A stretch of 21,456 nt of DNA from an uncultured Collinsella sp. (GCA_902479205.1 CABSNX010000006.1:1-21456), one strand, 5' to 3'. Positions 1 through 6,091 are shown, counted from the stretch's first letter. The notes: generated by a model from the letters alone, not told the origin. A program made the numbers and translations.

Positions 1-350
1 TTTACCGGAATGTCGAGCGCCGGCATGCCGCCCGAGGTCTCGTCCAGATCTGCCGCGGCCCAGGAATCGAAGGCAAACTGGCGGGTTGCAAAGTCGTCGA
101 GATCCGCAACGGGCGGTTCGGGCGCATTGTGCTGTGCCGCGGCGATAAACGATGCCGTCTCGGTAGGATCGCCTGCCGAAGGGGTTTTGTCGCCCATGAG
201 TTCATCGGTGGTCCAAGGGCGGTCGTTCATCACTTCGTCGAGGCTCAACGCAAACAGATCGTCTTCGCCCTCGTCAAACGCGTGTTTCGCATGCCTGGCG
301 GTAGGCGCGGTGCCTCCGTGGCCGCTGCGCGATGCGTTGCTCGACCTCAT
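1..350 (-). CDS. Unrecognised acidic protein, 5' part only (runs off the left edge)
   Basis: An uninterrupted frame of 116 codons reads leftward from ATG at 350-348 to the window edge, so the C-terminal part is missing. I chose this start because AAAGGA lies 9 bases upstream, with a perfect TATAAT about 35 bases upstream. The visible protein begins with a short basic, Ser/Gly-rich stretch (MRSSNASRSGHGG). It then becomes acidic and low in complexity (DEGEDDLFALSLDEVM, then several Asp/Glu and Ala-rich stretches), with no membrane segment so far. I do not recognise a family. The composition suggests a disordered N-terminal region ahead of a domain outside the window. The opposite strand is also open here, but it has no ribosome binding site and looks like a mirror of this frame. 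Confidence 0.6.
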   Translation of the reverse strand, partial: MRSSNASRSGHGGTAPTARHAKHAFDEGEDDLFALSLDEVMNDRPWTTDELMGDKTPSAGDPTETASFIAAAQHNAPEPPVADLDDFATRQFAFDSWAAADLDETSGGMPALDIPV

Positions 351-384
351 CTTGTCCCATCCTTTCGAACTGTCTAGCCCTTCG

Positions 385-390
385 ATTATA
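385..390 (-). promoter_or_regulatory. Probable -10 box for the gene starting at 350
   Basis: A perfect TATAAT is read on the minus strand, 34 bases upstream of the ATG at 350. No good TTGACA-like -35 is seen at 16-18 bases. This implies a leader of about 28 bases and separate transcription from the upstream regulator gene. The assignment rests on the -10 match alone. Confidence 0.4.
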
Positions 391-470
391 TGGAACTTGC
401 CTTGTCACCGATGCCCGGATTCGCGCATTCAAGAACTCGTACTAAGGGGAGGATGGTTCAGGCGGGTCGT

Positions 471-1124
471 TTACTTGTCGTCGACCTCTGCCTTGGCCTC
501 GTTGAGATAGCTGTAGAAGCTGTACTTGGAGATGCCAAAGAACTCGCAGGCGCGCTCGCTCGATTTGGAGATAAGGAAGGCGCCGCGGCGGTCGAGGTAT
601 CCGATAGCGCGAATGCGCTCGTCCTTGGTCATGAGGGCGGCGGGCTTGCCCACGTATTGCTCGCACTCGCGCAGCAGATCTTCGAGCAGGTCGCCGATGT
701 TTTTGGTGATGGGCTCGGGCACGGTGTATCCCTTGTCGCCTGTGCCGGTGAGCGCGTCGAGCGAACGCTCAAACGCCTTCATGAGCGTGATGTCAAAGTT
801 GATGCCCATAATGCCAACGGGGTTGCCGGCGTCGTCGCGAATGAAGATGGTCGACGATTTGAGCAGCTTGCCATCGGCGGTCTTGGTGAGGTACGGCGCA
901 CGGTCGTGGGCCTCGGTGGCATCCTCGTGCATGGACTCGAGCACGATGTGGCTGGGACCGTCGCCCAGTTTGCGTCCGCTGACGTGGCCGTTTTCGATCA
1001 CCACGATAGAGTGGTCCATGTCCTCGGTCTCCAGATCGTGGACGACGATTTCGCAGCTGGGGCCAAACTGTAGCGCCAGGCTGTGCGCAAGACGCTTGTA
1101 AAACTCAATCTGTGCGGGGGTCAT
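471..1124 (-). CDS. YheO/DauR-type PAS and helix-turn-helix transcriptional regulator
   Basis: The 217-residue protein fits the two-domain YheO family. An N-terminal PAS-like domain (about residues 3-115) carries the motifs SCEIVVHDLE, GPSHIVLESM and SSTIFIRDDAGNPVGIMGIN. A C-terminal DNA-binding domain (about 150-210) contains KDERIRAIGYLDRRGAFLIS and ACEFFGISKYSFYSYLNEA. In the family, DauR represses D-arginine catabolic genes in Pseudomonas; YheO's ligand is not clear, so the effector here is unknown. The start at 1124 is preferred over an in-frame ATG 17 codons upstream because AGGAAGG lies just ahead of it and homology begins at MTPAQIEFYK. The gene is divergent from the mocA-like gene across 165 bases, so control of the molybdenum hydroxylase genes is possible but unproven. 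No terminator is seen before the next minus-strand gene. Confidence 0.85.
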   Translation of the reverse strand: MTPAQIEFYKRLAHSLALQFGPSCEIVVHDLETEDMDHSIVVIENGHVSGRKLGDGPSHIVLESMHEDATEAHDRAPYLTKTADGKLLKSSTIFIRDDAGNPVGIMGINFDITLMKAFERSLDALTGTGDKGYTVPEPITKNIGDLLEDLLRECEQYVGKPAALMTKDERIRAIGYLDRRGAFLISKSSERACEFFGISKYSFYSYLNEAKAEVDDK

Positions 1125-1158
1125 GGGTGCCTTCCTAAAAATAAGTTTGGGCTCACTG

Positions 1159-1174
1159 TGCCACAAATGCCACA
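1159..1174. promoter_or_regulatory. Tandem TGCCACA direct repeat, possible operator
   Basis: Two exact copies of TGCCACA (1159-1165 and 1168-1174) are separated by AA, in the divergent gap between the regulator gene (start 1124) and the mocA-like gene (start 1290). The 9-base period is close to one helical turn, as expected for a protein contacting one face. A candidate -10 (TATAAG, 1205-1210) for the rightward gene lies nearby. Assignment as an operator is inference. Confidence 0.25.
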
Positions 1175-1289
1175 TGGTCGCAAATAACGAAAGCGTCGCT
1201 GTGTTATAAGACCGCCAACGGCCAGGACGCTATCTTTATTCGCCCGCGGCGCGAGTTATGGGTACGATGGCTTCAGGGGAGGTATCACC

Positions 1290-1880
1290 ATGAAACTTGG
1301 TTGCGTCATTATGGCTTCGGGCGAGGGCAAGCGGTTTGGCTCTAACAAGATGCTTGCCGATATCTGTGGAAAGCCGCTGATTCAGCGGACGATTGAGTCG
1401 GTGCCCAAAGGATTTGACATTGTTGTTACAACGCGCTGGCCCCAAGTTGCCGAGATTTGCCGTGAGCTGCGCTGCGCGTGCGCGCTGCACGATGGCGCGC
1501 TCAGGAGCGAGAGTGTGCGCGCCGGTCTTATCTGGGGAGCCGATCGCGGCTGGAAGGGCTGCCTCTTTTTGCCGGGCGACCAGCCGCTCGTGAGTTCGGA
1601 TTCCTTTGAGGCGCTCGCCGGTGCTTTTAAGGCCAACGGCGGTGTCGCGCCCGTGCGTCTTGCCCTGAACGGTGAACCCGCCTCGCCGGTGCTGTTCCCT
1701 GCGAGTCTCTTTCCCGACCTTATGGGGCTTAAGGGCAAGGATGGCGGATCGTCGCTGCTGCGCGGCCGCGCCGATGTCCAGTTGGTCGAGGCACGCGCGT
1801 ACGAGCTGTGGGATGTCGACACCGCCAAGGGTCAGCGCCGCGTCTCGGAGCACATCGCCGGCTGCTACGTGCCTCGCTAG
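1290..1880 (+). CDS. mocA: MocA/MobA-like molybdenum cofactor nucleotidyltransferase
   Basis: This is a 196-residue single-domain NTP transferase. The N-terminal nucleotide-binding signature is MASGEGKRFGSNKML (residues 8-22, the G-x-G-x-R-[FM]-G-x-N-K pattern), followed by GKPL. The metal-site loop is LPGDQPLV (about 94-101). Family members attach CMP or GMP to molybdopterin; the MocA branch makes the cytosine dinucleotide form used by xanthine-dehydrogenase-type hydroxylases. Proximity to yqeC, yqeB and xdhC favours the MocA role over the MobA (guanine) role. The start is supported by AGGGGAGGT (1275-1282), 7 bases upstream. The gene converges with yqeC and its stop is 15 bases before a large palindrome that may act as a shared terminator. 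Confidence 0.85.
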   Translation: MKLGCVIMASGEGKRFGSNKMLADICGKPLIQRTIESVPKGFDIVVTTRWPQVAEICRELRCACALHDGALRSESVRAGLIWGADRGWKGCLFLPGDQPLVSSDSFEALAGAFKANGGVAPVRLALNGEPASPVLFPASLFPDLMGLKGKDGGSSLLRGRADVQLVEARAYELWDVDTAKGQRRVSEHIAGCYVPR

Positions 1881-1895
1881 CAAGAAGGCCGCTAG

Positions 1896-2076
1896 GGTAG
1901 CTAATTTGGGACGGGGCTCTTTTAGCTACCTCCTATTGAGAGAGCACTCTGAGATGATTTTTCTGGGACGGGGATTAGAAAATCATTGTGTACCTAATGA
2001 TTTTCTAATCCCCGTCCCAGAAAAATCATCAGGCAGGCGGGTGTAGCTAAAAGAGCCCCGTCCCAAATTAGCTACC
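1896..2076. repeat. Outer palindromic element: 34-base perfect inverted repeat with GGGACGGGG core
   Basis: The left arm (1896-1929) and right arm (2043-2076) are exact reverse complements over 34 bases. Each arm is itself a small imperfect palindrome: GTAGCTAA (1897-1904), then a segment with GGGACGGGG, then TTAGCTAC (1922-1929). The arms are separated by 113 bases that contain a second, nested palindrome. The element fills the gap between the convergent genes mocA and yqeC, and its right arm covers the last codon and stop of yqeC. The layout, two short palindromic units in inverted orientation, is like REP/REPIN elements. Acting as a bidirectional terminator is plausible but inferred; no T-run follows. 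Confidence 0.9.
1953..2030. repeat. Inner palindromic element: 35-base perfect inverted repeat, 8-base loop, same core
   Basis: Arms 1953-1987 and 1996-2030 are exact reverse complements over 35 bases, with the 8-base loop GTGTACCT. Each arm again has its own short stem around the core: ATGATTTTTCT (1954-1964), GGGACGGGG (1965-1973), ATT, then AGAAAATCAT (1977-1986), with one bulged T. The core matches that of the surrounding element but the stem sequence is unrelated. The position inside the loop of the outer palindrome suggests one element inserted into another. Confidence 0.9.
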
Positions 2077-2809
2077 ACTGGAGGCTGGTGGCGATGATGG
2101 GGCGGCCGAGGGCGGTCTCGAAGCGGTCGGCCATCGTGGGATCACTGAGCGTGTCGACTTGGTTGAGCATGATGCGGGCATTGCTGAGGTTCAGCGCCTG
2201 CATCTCGGCATTGAGCACCTGGGCGACGCGCTCGGGCGTGGCGACGTCGGTGGGCTCGCAGCCGCAACGCTCGCAAAAGAGCTCGGGGCGGTGGACAGCC
2301 TCGATGATGGACTTGCCGAATCCCGAGGTGCCGACGAGCCAGACGATGTTGGTCGTGCCAGAGGGAATCACCGGCTCCCAGGCGGCGTGCGCCTTGAGCG
2401 GAAGTCGCTTGCTGCCGTCCGCCTCGGCCAGGACGTAGTCAAAGCGCTGCGCCAGCTGGCCGAGCGGTTCGGCAGGGGAGGAGAGCTTGCCCGTCTGGGG
2501 GTCAAAGACACCGGCCTGGCAGATGCTTCCCCGCACAAGCCCCACGCAGGCCTCGCAGGTGCAGCCAGGAACATGCAGGGTCCCCGGCTTCCAAGGTGCG
2601 GCGTCCAGGCGACGACTCGACCCGTCCCATGGCACGCCAGCGACGGGAAACATGTGCGTGGTGGTGCAGAGGAGCACGCGGCCGCCGGCACGCATAAGCT
2701 CAAGGCCGAGCGTCTTTAGCAGGGTCGACTTGCCACCGCTGCCGATAATCGCGGTAATGCCCGGTTCAATCTTGAGCGTGGAGGCAAGGTCGCCGTTAAT
2801 CGTTTCCAT
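2072..2809 (-). CDS. yqeC: YqeC, selenium-dependent molybdenum hydroxylase accessory protein
   Basis: The 245-residue protein matches the YqeC family, found with selenium-dependent molybdenum hydroxylases; its biochemical step is not established. A P-loop GSGGKST (23-29) follows a short N-terminus. The family hallmark ADGSKRLPLKAHAAWEPVIP lies at 130-149, followed by HRPELF (173-178). Two cysteine-rich patches, C83/C85/C88 and CERCGC (179-184), could bind metal but are unproven. The start at 2809 has only a weak GGTGA upstream. The TAG stop (2074-2072) and final Trp codon lie in the right arm of the outer palindrome, so the repeat has shaped this C-terminus. The gene is divergent from yqeB across 102 bases. 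Confidence 0.88.
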   Translation of the reverse strand: METINGDLASTLKIEPGITAIIGSGGKSTLLKTLGLELMRAGGRVLLCTTTHMFPVAGVPWDGSSRRLDAAPWKPGTLHVPGCTCEACVGLVRGSICQAGVFDPQTGKLSSPAEPLGQLAQRFDYVLAEADGSKRLPLKAHAAWEPVIPSGTTNIVWLVGTSGFGKSIIEAVHRPELFCERCGCEPTDVATPERVAQVLNAEMQALNLSNARIMLNQVDTLSDPTMADRFETALGRPIIATSLQW

Positions 2810-2822
2810 CTGTTCACCGCCG

Positions 2823-2828
2823 TATAAT
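2823..2828 (+). promoter_or_regulatory. Possible -10 box for yqeB-xdhC
   Basis: A perfect TATAAT lies 84 bases upstream of the yqeB ATG in the yqeC/yqeB divergent gap. A matching -35 would fall inside the first codons of yqeC, and only poor matches are present there. The complementary strand reads ATTATA, so the same A/T island may also serve yqeC. Confidence 0.3.
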
Positions 2829-2911
2829 GCTGCGATAAGAAATAATCATTAGCGTAGCGGCAGAACCGCTTTTGCTCTGCTCAAACCGTAGCACAGGGAG
2901 GTGCCCCGGGA

Positions 2912-3706
2912 ATGCTCGTTTATGTTCGCGGCGCAGGCGATATCGCCACGGGCGTGGCTGCTCGTCTGGTGCGCGCCGGCGTGTCGGTCGTCATGGCCGA
3001 TATCGCGGTCCCCACGTGCATCCGTCGCACGATCAGTTTTTGCGAGGCCATTCGCTTGGGCGAGGTCGAGGTCGAGGGCATTCGCGCCCGCTTGGCGCAG
3101 ACGCCGGCCGAGGCGCTTGCAATTACCGAGGCGGGGGATGTCGCCGTGGTGGTGGACCCCCAGGCCAAGATGCTCGGCGAACTTAGGCCCGCGGCCGTGG
3201 TAGACGCGATTCTGGCCAAGCGCAATTTGGGCACCACGCGCGACATGGCTCCTGCCGTCATCGCGGTAGGGCCGGGCTTTACCGCGCCGGTTGATTGCGA
3301 TGCCGTGGTCGAGACTATGCGCGGTCATTTCCTCGGCCGCGTCATCACCCAGGGCTCGCCCCAGCCCAACACGGGCGTGCCGGGTGTCATCGCCGGCTAT
3401 GGCAAGGAGCGTGTTATCCACAGCCCCGCCGCCGGTGTGTTTCGGTCCGACCGCGCGATCGGCGACATCGTGAGTGCAGGCGACGTGATCGGGTATGCGG
3501 GCGATACGCCCATGTTCACGACGATTGACGGCTGTCTGCGCGGCCTTTTGGCCGACGGCGTTCAGGTGACCGAGGGTTTTAAGTGCGCCGATGTCGACCC
3601 GCGCGGCGACGCCAGCTACATCAACTATATTTCGGACAAGGCGACGTCGGTCGGCGGCGGCGTGCTCGAGGCGCTCGCCATGCTCACCGGTGTATTCCAG
3701 GGATAG
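2912..3706 (+). CDS. yqeB: YqeB (EF2563 family), selenium-dependent molybdenum hydroxylase system protein
   Basis: The 264-residue protein opens with the family signature VRGAGDIATGVAARLVRAG (5-23), a glycine-rich Rossmann-like start. It continues with VPTCIRRTISFCEAI, AVGPGFTAPVDCDAVVET, and RGHFLGRVI followed by QPNTGVPG. These match the YqeB family, which co-occurs with YqeC, SelD and Se-dependent molybdenum hydroxylases and is thought to help make the labile selenium form of the cofactor site. The exact reaction is unknown. The start is well supported by AGGGAGGTG upstream. Nine bases separate its stop from xdhC, so the two are almost certainly co-transcribed. No in-frame UGA suggesting selenocysteine is seen. 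Confidence 0.88.
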   Translation: MLVYVRGAGDIATGVAARLVRAGVSVVMADIAVPTCIRRTISFCEAIRLGEVEVEGIRARLAQTPAEALAITEAGDVAVVVDPQAKMLGELRPAAVVDAILAKRNLGTTRDMAPAVIAVGPGFTAPVDCDAVVETMRGHFLGRVITQGSPQPNTGVPGVIAGYGKERVIHSPAAGVFRSDRAIGDIVSAGDVIGYAGDTPMFTTIDGCLRGLLADGVQVTEGFKCADVDPRGDASYINYISDKATSVGGGVLEALAMLTGVFQG

Positions 3707-3715
3707 GAAATTGCA

Positions 3716-4759
3716 ATGGAAAAGCTCGATGTGGTGAATGCTGCGCTTGGCGCTCTGAAGGCTGGTAAGACGTGCGAGCTCGTGGTCGTGGCCGGCACGG
3801 CAGGGTCATCGCCGCGCGGCGTGGGCGCTTGGATGGCCGTCTTTGCCGATGGAAGCCAAGCGGGCACCATCGGCGGCGGCAAGATTGAGCTCTTTGCGCT
3901 GGGCGAGGCCCGCGAGCTGCTGGCCGCGGGGCAGTCGCGCCTGGTCCGCTACACCATGGGCGGGGAGAACTCCGATACCGGCATGATCTGCGGCGGAGCC
4001 ATCTGCCTGTGCTATCTGCACCTGGACGCGACCAAGGCACCGTTGTTCCAGGAGATTGCCGATGTACTGGCGTATCGCCGCATCGGCGACTTCACCATCG
4101 ATTTTGAGCCGTTTATCGCAAGCGCGTTCGAAAGCGACGCTGCCGAATACCATGGCGAGGAATCGCGCCGCACCATAATGGGCTGCCCCGAGCTTTCGCT
4201 GGTGGAGGAGGGGAGTAAGGTCACCCACACCAACGCCGCCTACGAGATTCCTTCCGCGCACATCGAGACGCTCTGCCCCGAGGGCCTGACCTATATCTTT
4301 GGCTGCGGACACGTGGGCGCCGCGACGGCGCGCGTGCTCACGGCGGCGGGCTTTGCCGTCGTGGCTTGCGACGACCGCCCCGGCACGCTGACGCCCGAAT
4401 GGGTGCCCGGCGTCTTCGACCGTCGTCTGGTCGACTACAAGAACCTGGGCAAGCTGTGCCCTATCGGCCCGCGCGATCTGGTGGTCGTTGCCACGGCGGG
4501 CCACAAGTCCGATATGGACGTAGTGATTCAGGCCATGCGCGCCAAGCCCGCCTACCTGGGCTGCCTGGGCTCGCGTCGCAAGACGGCCTTTGTGCGCGCC
4601 CGCTTGGAACAGGAGGGCTTTACGCAGGACCAGATCGACGGGCTGCACCTGCCGATCGGTGTTGCCATCGAGGCCGAGGATCCCGAGGAGATCGCCATCT
4701 CCATCGCCGCCGAAATGATTCACCTGCGCCGCACCAAGCTCGTCCCCCGCAAGCGCTAA
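3716..4759 (+). CDS. xdhC: XdhC/CoxI family molybdenum hydroxylase maturation factor
   Basis: The 347-residue protein carries both XdhC domains. The N-terminal XdhC/CoxI domain has TAGSSPRGVGAWM (28-40), GTIGGG (50-55) and GMICGG (89-94), whose Cys is in the conserved position. The C-terminal Rossmann domain has IFGCGHVG (194-201), ACDDRPG (217-223), LGSRRK (284-289) and a final GVAIEAEDPEEIAISIAAE. In this family the protein binds molybdenum cofactor, guides its sulfuration (here possibly selenation) and delivers it to the hydroxylase. It follows yqeB by 9 bases with GGATAGGA as the likely ribosome binding site. No hydroxylase gene follows. Downstream are only palindromes and the ribosomal cluster, so its client enzyme must be encoded elsewhere. 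Confidence 0.9.
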   Translation: MEKLDVVNAALGALKAGKTCELVVVAGTAGSSPRGVGAWMAVFADGSQAGTIGGGKIELFALGEARELLAAGQSRLVRYTMGGENSDTGMICGGAICLCYLHLDATKAPLFQEIADVLAYRRIGDFTIDFEPFIASAFESDAAEYHGEESRRTIMGCPELSLVEEGSKVTHTNAAYEIPSAHIETLCPEGLTYIFGCGHVGAATARVLTAAGFAVVACDDRPGTLTPEWVPGVFDRRLVDYKNLGKLCPIGPRDLVVVATAGHKSDMDVVIQAMRAKPAYLGCLGSRRKTAFVRARLEQEGFTQDQIDGLHLPIGVAIEAEDPEEIAISIAAEMIHLRRTKLVPRKR

Positions 4760-4775
4760 TCCATCCCCATCAATA

Positions 4776-4842
4776 AGTTGCGGTGAAATAGTTCCTAAAT
4801 AAGCCCGGCGGGCGGTCAGCCAGGAATTATTTCACCGCAACT
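4776..4842. repeat. Hairpin repeat with 21-base arms, different core
   Basis: Arms 4776-4796 and 4822-4842 are reverse complements over 21 positions with one G-T wobble (4791/4827). The 25-base loop includes GCCCGGCGGGC. The arms read AGTTGCGGTGAAATA and onward. It starts 16 bases after xdhC and could end that transcript, though no T-run follows. It lacks the GGGACGG core, so it looks like a different repeat family from its neighbour. Confidence 0.85.
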
Positions 4843-4844
4843 GC

Positions 4845-4939
4845 CATATTGATCCCTTGGGGACGGAGGAAAACGGATCACTCAGAGGGTCAGGTAACCC
4901 AAGTGATCCGTTTTCCTCCGTCCCCAAGGGATCAATATG
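4845..4939. repeat. Palindromic element: 38-base perfect inverted repeat with GGGGACGGAGG core
   Basis: Arms 4845-4882 and 4902-4939 are exact reverse complements over 38 bases. The 19-base loop can pair further through GGGT (4887-4890) and ACCC (4897-4900). Within each arm a short stem, TGATCC (4850-4855) and GGATCA (4875-4880), brackets the core GGGGACGGAGG. This is the same plan as the elements at 1896-2076, with a new stem sequence and one changed core base. It lies 2 bases after the hairpin at 4776-4842. Confidence 0.9.
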
Positions 4940-4981
4940 TGCGGGGGAGTTGTGGAGTTGTGCAGGCAGACGAGGTTTTTC

Positions 4982-5010
4982 TGGAAATACGCTCCCGATG
5001 CGCGTATAGT
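4982..5010 (+). promoter_or_regulatory. Probable promoter for the rplE-led ribosomal cluster
   Basis: TGGAAA (4982-4987, 4 of 6 to TTGACA) and TATAGT (5005-5010, 5 of 6 to TATAAT) are spaced by 17 bases. The predicted start near 5017 would leave a leader of about 130 bases before rplE. This is the first good promoter after the palindromes and fits transcription that begins independently at rplE. Confidence 0.5.
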
Positions 5011-5147
5011 ACCGATTGTTTTGTCGGCTCCTGCTGCGTCGAGTCCAAACCGCGAAATGCCATGAGCGGCGCGGATGCAGCCAGGAGGCACGAGGACAAC
5101 CCATCGTGGCCACGCCCCGTGCTTAAAACCCCAAGAAGGAGTGAACA
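5011..5147 (+). other. Leader region of rplE without a recognised gene
   Basis: About 130 bases lie between the predicted promoter and rplE. No frame here resembles the C-terminus of L24, L14 or S17, which usually precede L5. AAGAAGGAG just before 5148 is the rplE ribosome binding site. The leader is long enough to carry autogenous ribosomal-protein control, but I see no structure I can name. Confidence 0.4.
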
Positions 5148-5705
5148 ATGGCAGAAGAGAAGTATGTGCCACGTCTGAAGACCAAGTACAACAACGAGGT
5201 CAAGCAGCAGCTTCAGGAAAAGTTCCAGTACGAGAACGTCATGATGATCCCCAAGTTTGAGAAGATCGTCGTGAACATGGGTGTCGGCGAGGCCGCTACC
5301 GATTCCAAGGCCATCGACGGTGCCGTGCGCGACCTGCGCGCCATCACCGGCCAGCAGCCGATGATCACCCGTGCCCGCAAGTCCATCGCTACCTTCCGCC
5401 TGCGCGCTGGTATGCCGATCGGCTGCAAGGTTACCCTGCGTGGCGACCGTATGTGGGAGTTCTTCGATCGCCTGACCTCCGTCGCGATCCCCCGTATCCG
5501 CGACTTCCGCGGCATCTCCGCCAAGAGCTTCGACGGCCGTGGTAACTTCTCCATGGGCGTCACCGAGCAGCTCATCTTCCCCGAGATCGACTTCGACTCC
5601 GTCGATCACCAGCGTGGTATGGACATCACTTTCGTGACCACCGCCAACACCGATGAAGAGGCCAAGGCCCTTCTGGACGCCTTCGGTTTCCCGTTCAAGA
5701 AATAG
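5148..5705 (+). CDS. rplE: 50S ribosomal protein L5
   Basis: The 185-residue protein aligns end to end with bacterial L5, which binds 5S rRNA in the central protuberance of the large subunit. Diagnostic stretches are PKFEKIVVNMGVGEA, ITGQQPMITRARKSIA, FRLRAGMPIGCKVTLRG and the C-terminal NTDEEAKALLDAFGFPFKK. The start has the strong site AAGAAGGAG. It is the first gene of the ribosomal block here. Normally rpsQ-rplN-rplX lie immediately upstream, but here the upstream sequence is a leader, palindromes and xdhC. Confidence 0.98.
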   Translation: MAEEKYVPRLKTKYNNEVKQQLQEKFQYENVMMIPKFEKIVVNMGVGEAATDSKAIDGAVRDLRAITGQQPMITRARKSIATFRLRAGMPIGCKVTLRGDRMWEFFDRLTSVAIPRIRDFRGISAKSFDGRGNFSMGVTEQLIFPEIDFDSVDHQRGMDITFVTTANTDEEAKALLDAFGFPFKK

Positions 5706-5720
5706 GTTCACCTGCCCTAT

Positions 5721-5752
5721 AAGCGCCGTTCCCACAAGGGGGGGCGGCGCTT
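5721..5752 (+). other. Intercistronic hairpin between rplE and rpsN
   Basis: AAGCGCCG (5721-5728) pairs with CGGCGCTT (5745-5752), and CCC/GGG can pair inside the loop. There is no T-run, so it is not a standard terminator. It could be an RNA processing, stabilising or attenuation site in the 81-base gap. Confidence 0.55.
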
Positions 5753-5786
5753 GGGGCGAACAATACTCTATGTGAGGAGGATATAA

Positions 5787-5972
5787 GTGGCTAAGACATC
5801 GATGATCGTCAAGTGCAATCGCAAGCAGAAGTTCTCTACTCGTGAGTACACGCGCTGCCAGCGCTGCGGCCGTCCGCACTCTGTGTACCGCAAGTTCGGC
5901 CTGTGCCGTGTCTGCTTCCGTGAGCTTGCACTCAAGGGCGAGCTTCCCGGCGTTAAGAAGGCCAGCTGGTAA
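5787..5972 (+). CDS. rpsN: 30S ribosomal protein S14, zinc-binding type (type Z)
   Basis: The 61-residue S14 is of the short zinc-binding form: C24-x2-C27 and C40-x2-C43 form the zinc ribbon (CQRC and CRVC), and the ending is KGELPGVKKASW. S14 sits in the head of the small subunit. The start is GTG with GAGGAGG 7 bases upstream. The zinc-free paralogue that some actinobacteria make under zinc limitation is not in the window. Confidence 0.97.
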   Translation: MAKTSMIVKCNRKQKFSTREYTRCQRCGRPHSVYRKFGLCRVCFRELALKGELPGVKKASW

Positions 5973-6027
5973 GTCACTACCAGCGTTTCAAGCATCAGTT
6001 TGGAACAGGGAAAACGCGCTAAATAGG

Positions 6028-6050
6028 CTTTGCCGTTAAGGGCGGCGAAG
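6028..6050 (+). other. Intercistronic hairpin between rpsN and rpsH
   Basis: CTTTGCCG (6028-6035) pairs with CGGCGAAG (6043-6050) across a 7-base loop, with one T-G wobble, in the 119-base gap before rpsH. No T-run follows. It may be a processing or control site. Confidence 0.45.
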
Positions 6051-6091
6051 AACCAAGAGCACGTGTTCATCAAGAACGAAGGAGAATCTGT

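Noticed and set aside
10..510. A 166-codon plus-strand frame at the left edge
   Set aside because: It overlaps the better-supported minus-strand gene and part of the regulator's 3' end, lacks a ribosome binding site, and looks like a mirror frame.
1896..2076. CRISPR array
   Set aside because: The repeats are inverted and nested, not direct with regular spacers, and no cas genes are present.
5017..5060. tRNA-like GTCGAGTCC near the rplE promoter
   Set aside because: No paired T-arm, acceptor or anticodon stems can be formed around it.
4941..5147. Remnant of rplX (L24) upstream of rplE
   Set aside because: I read the frames of this stretch and none resembles the L24 C-terminus.
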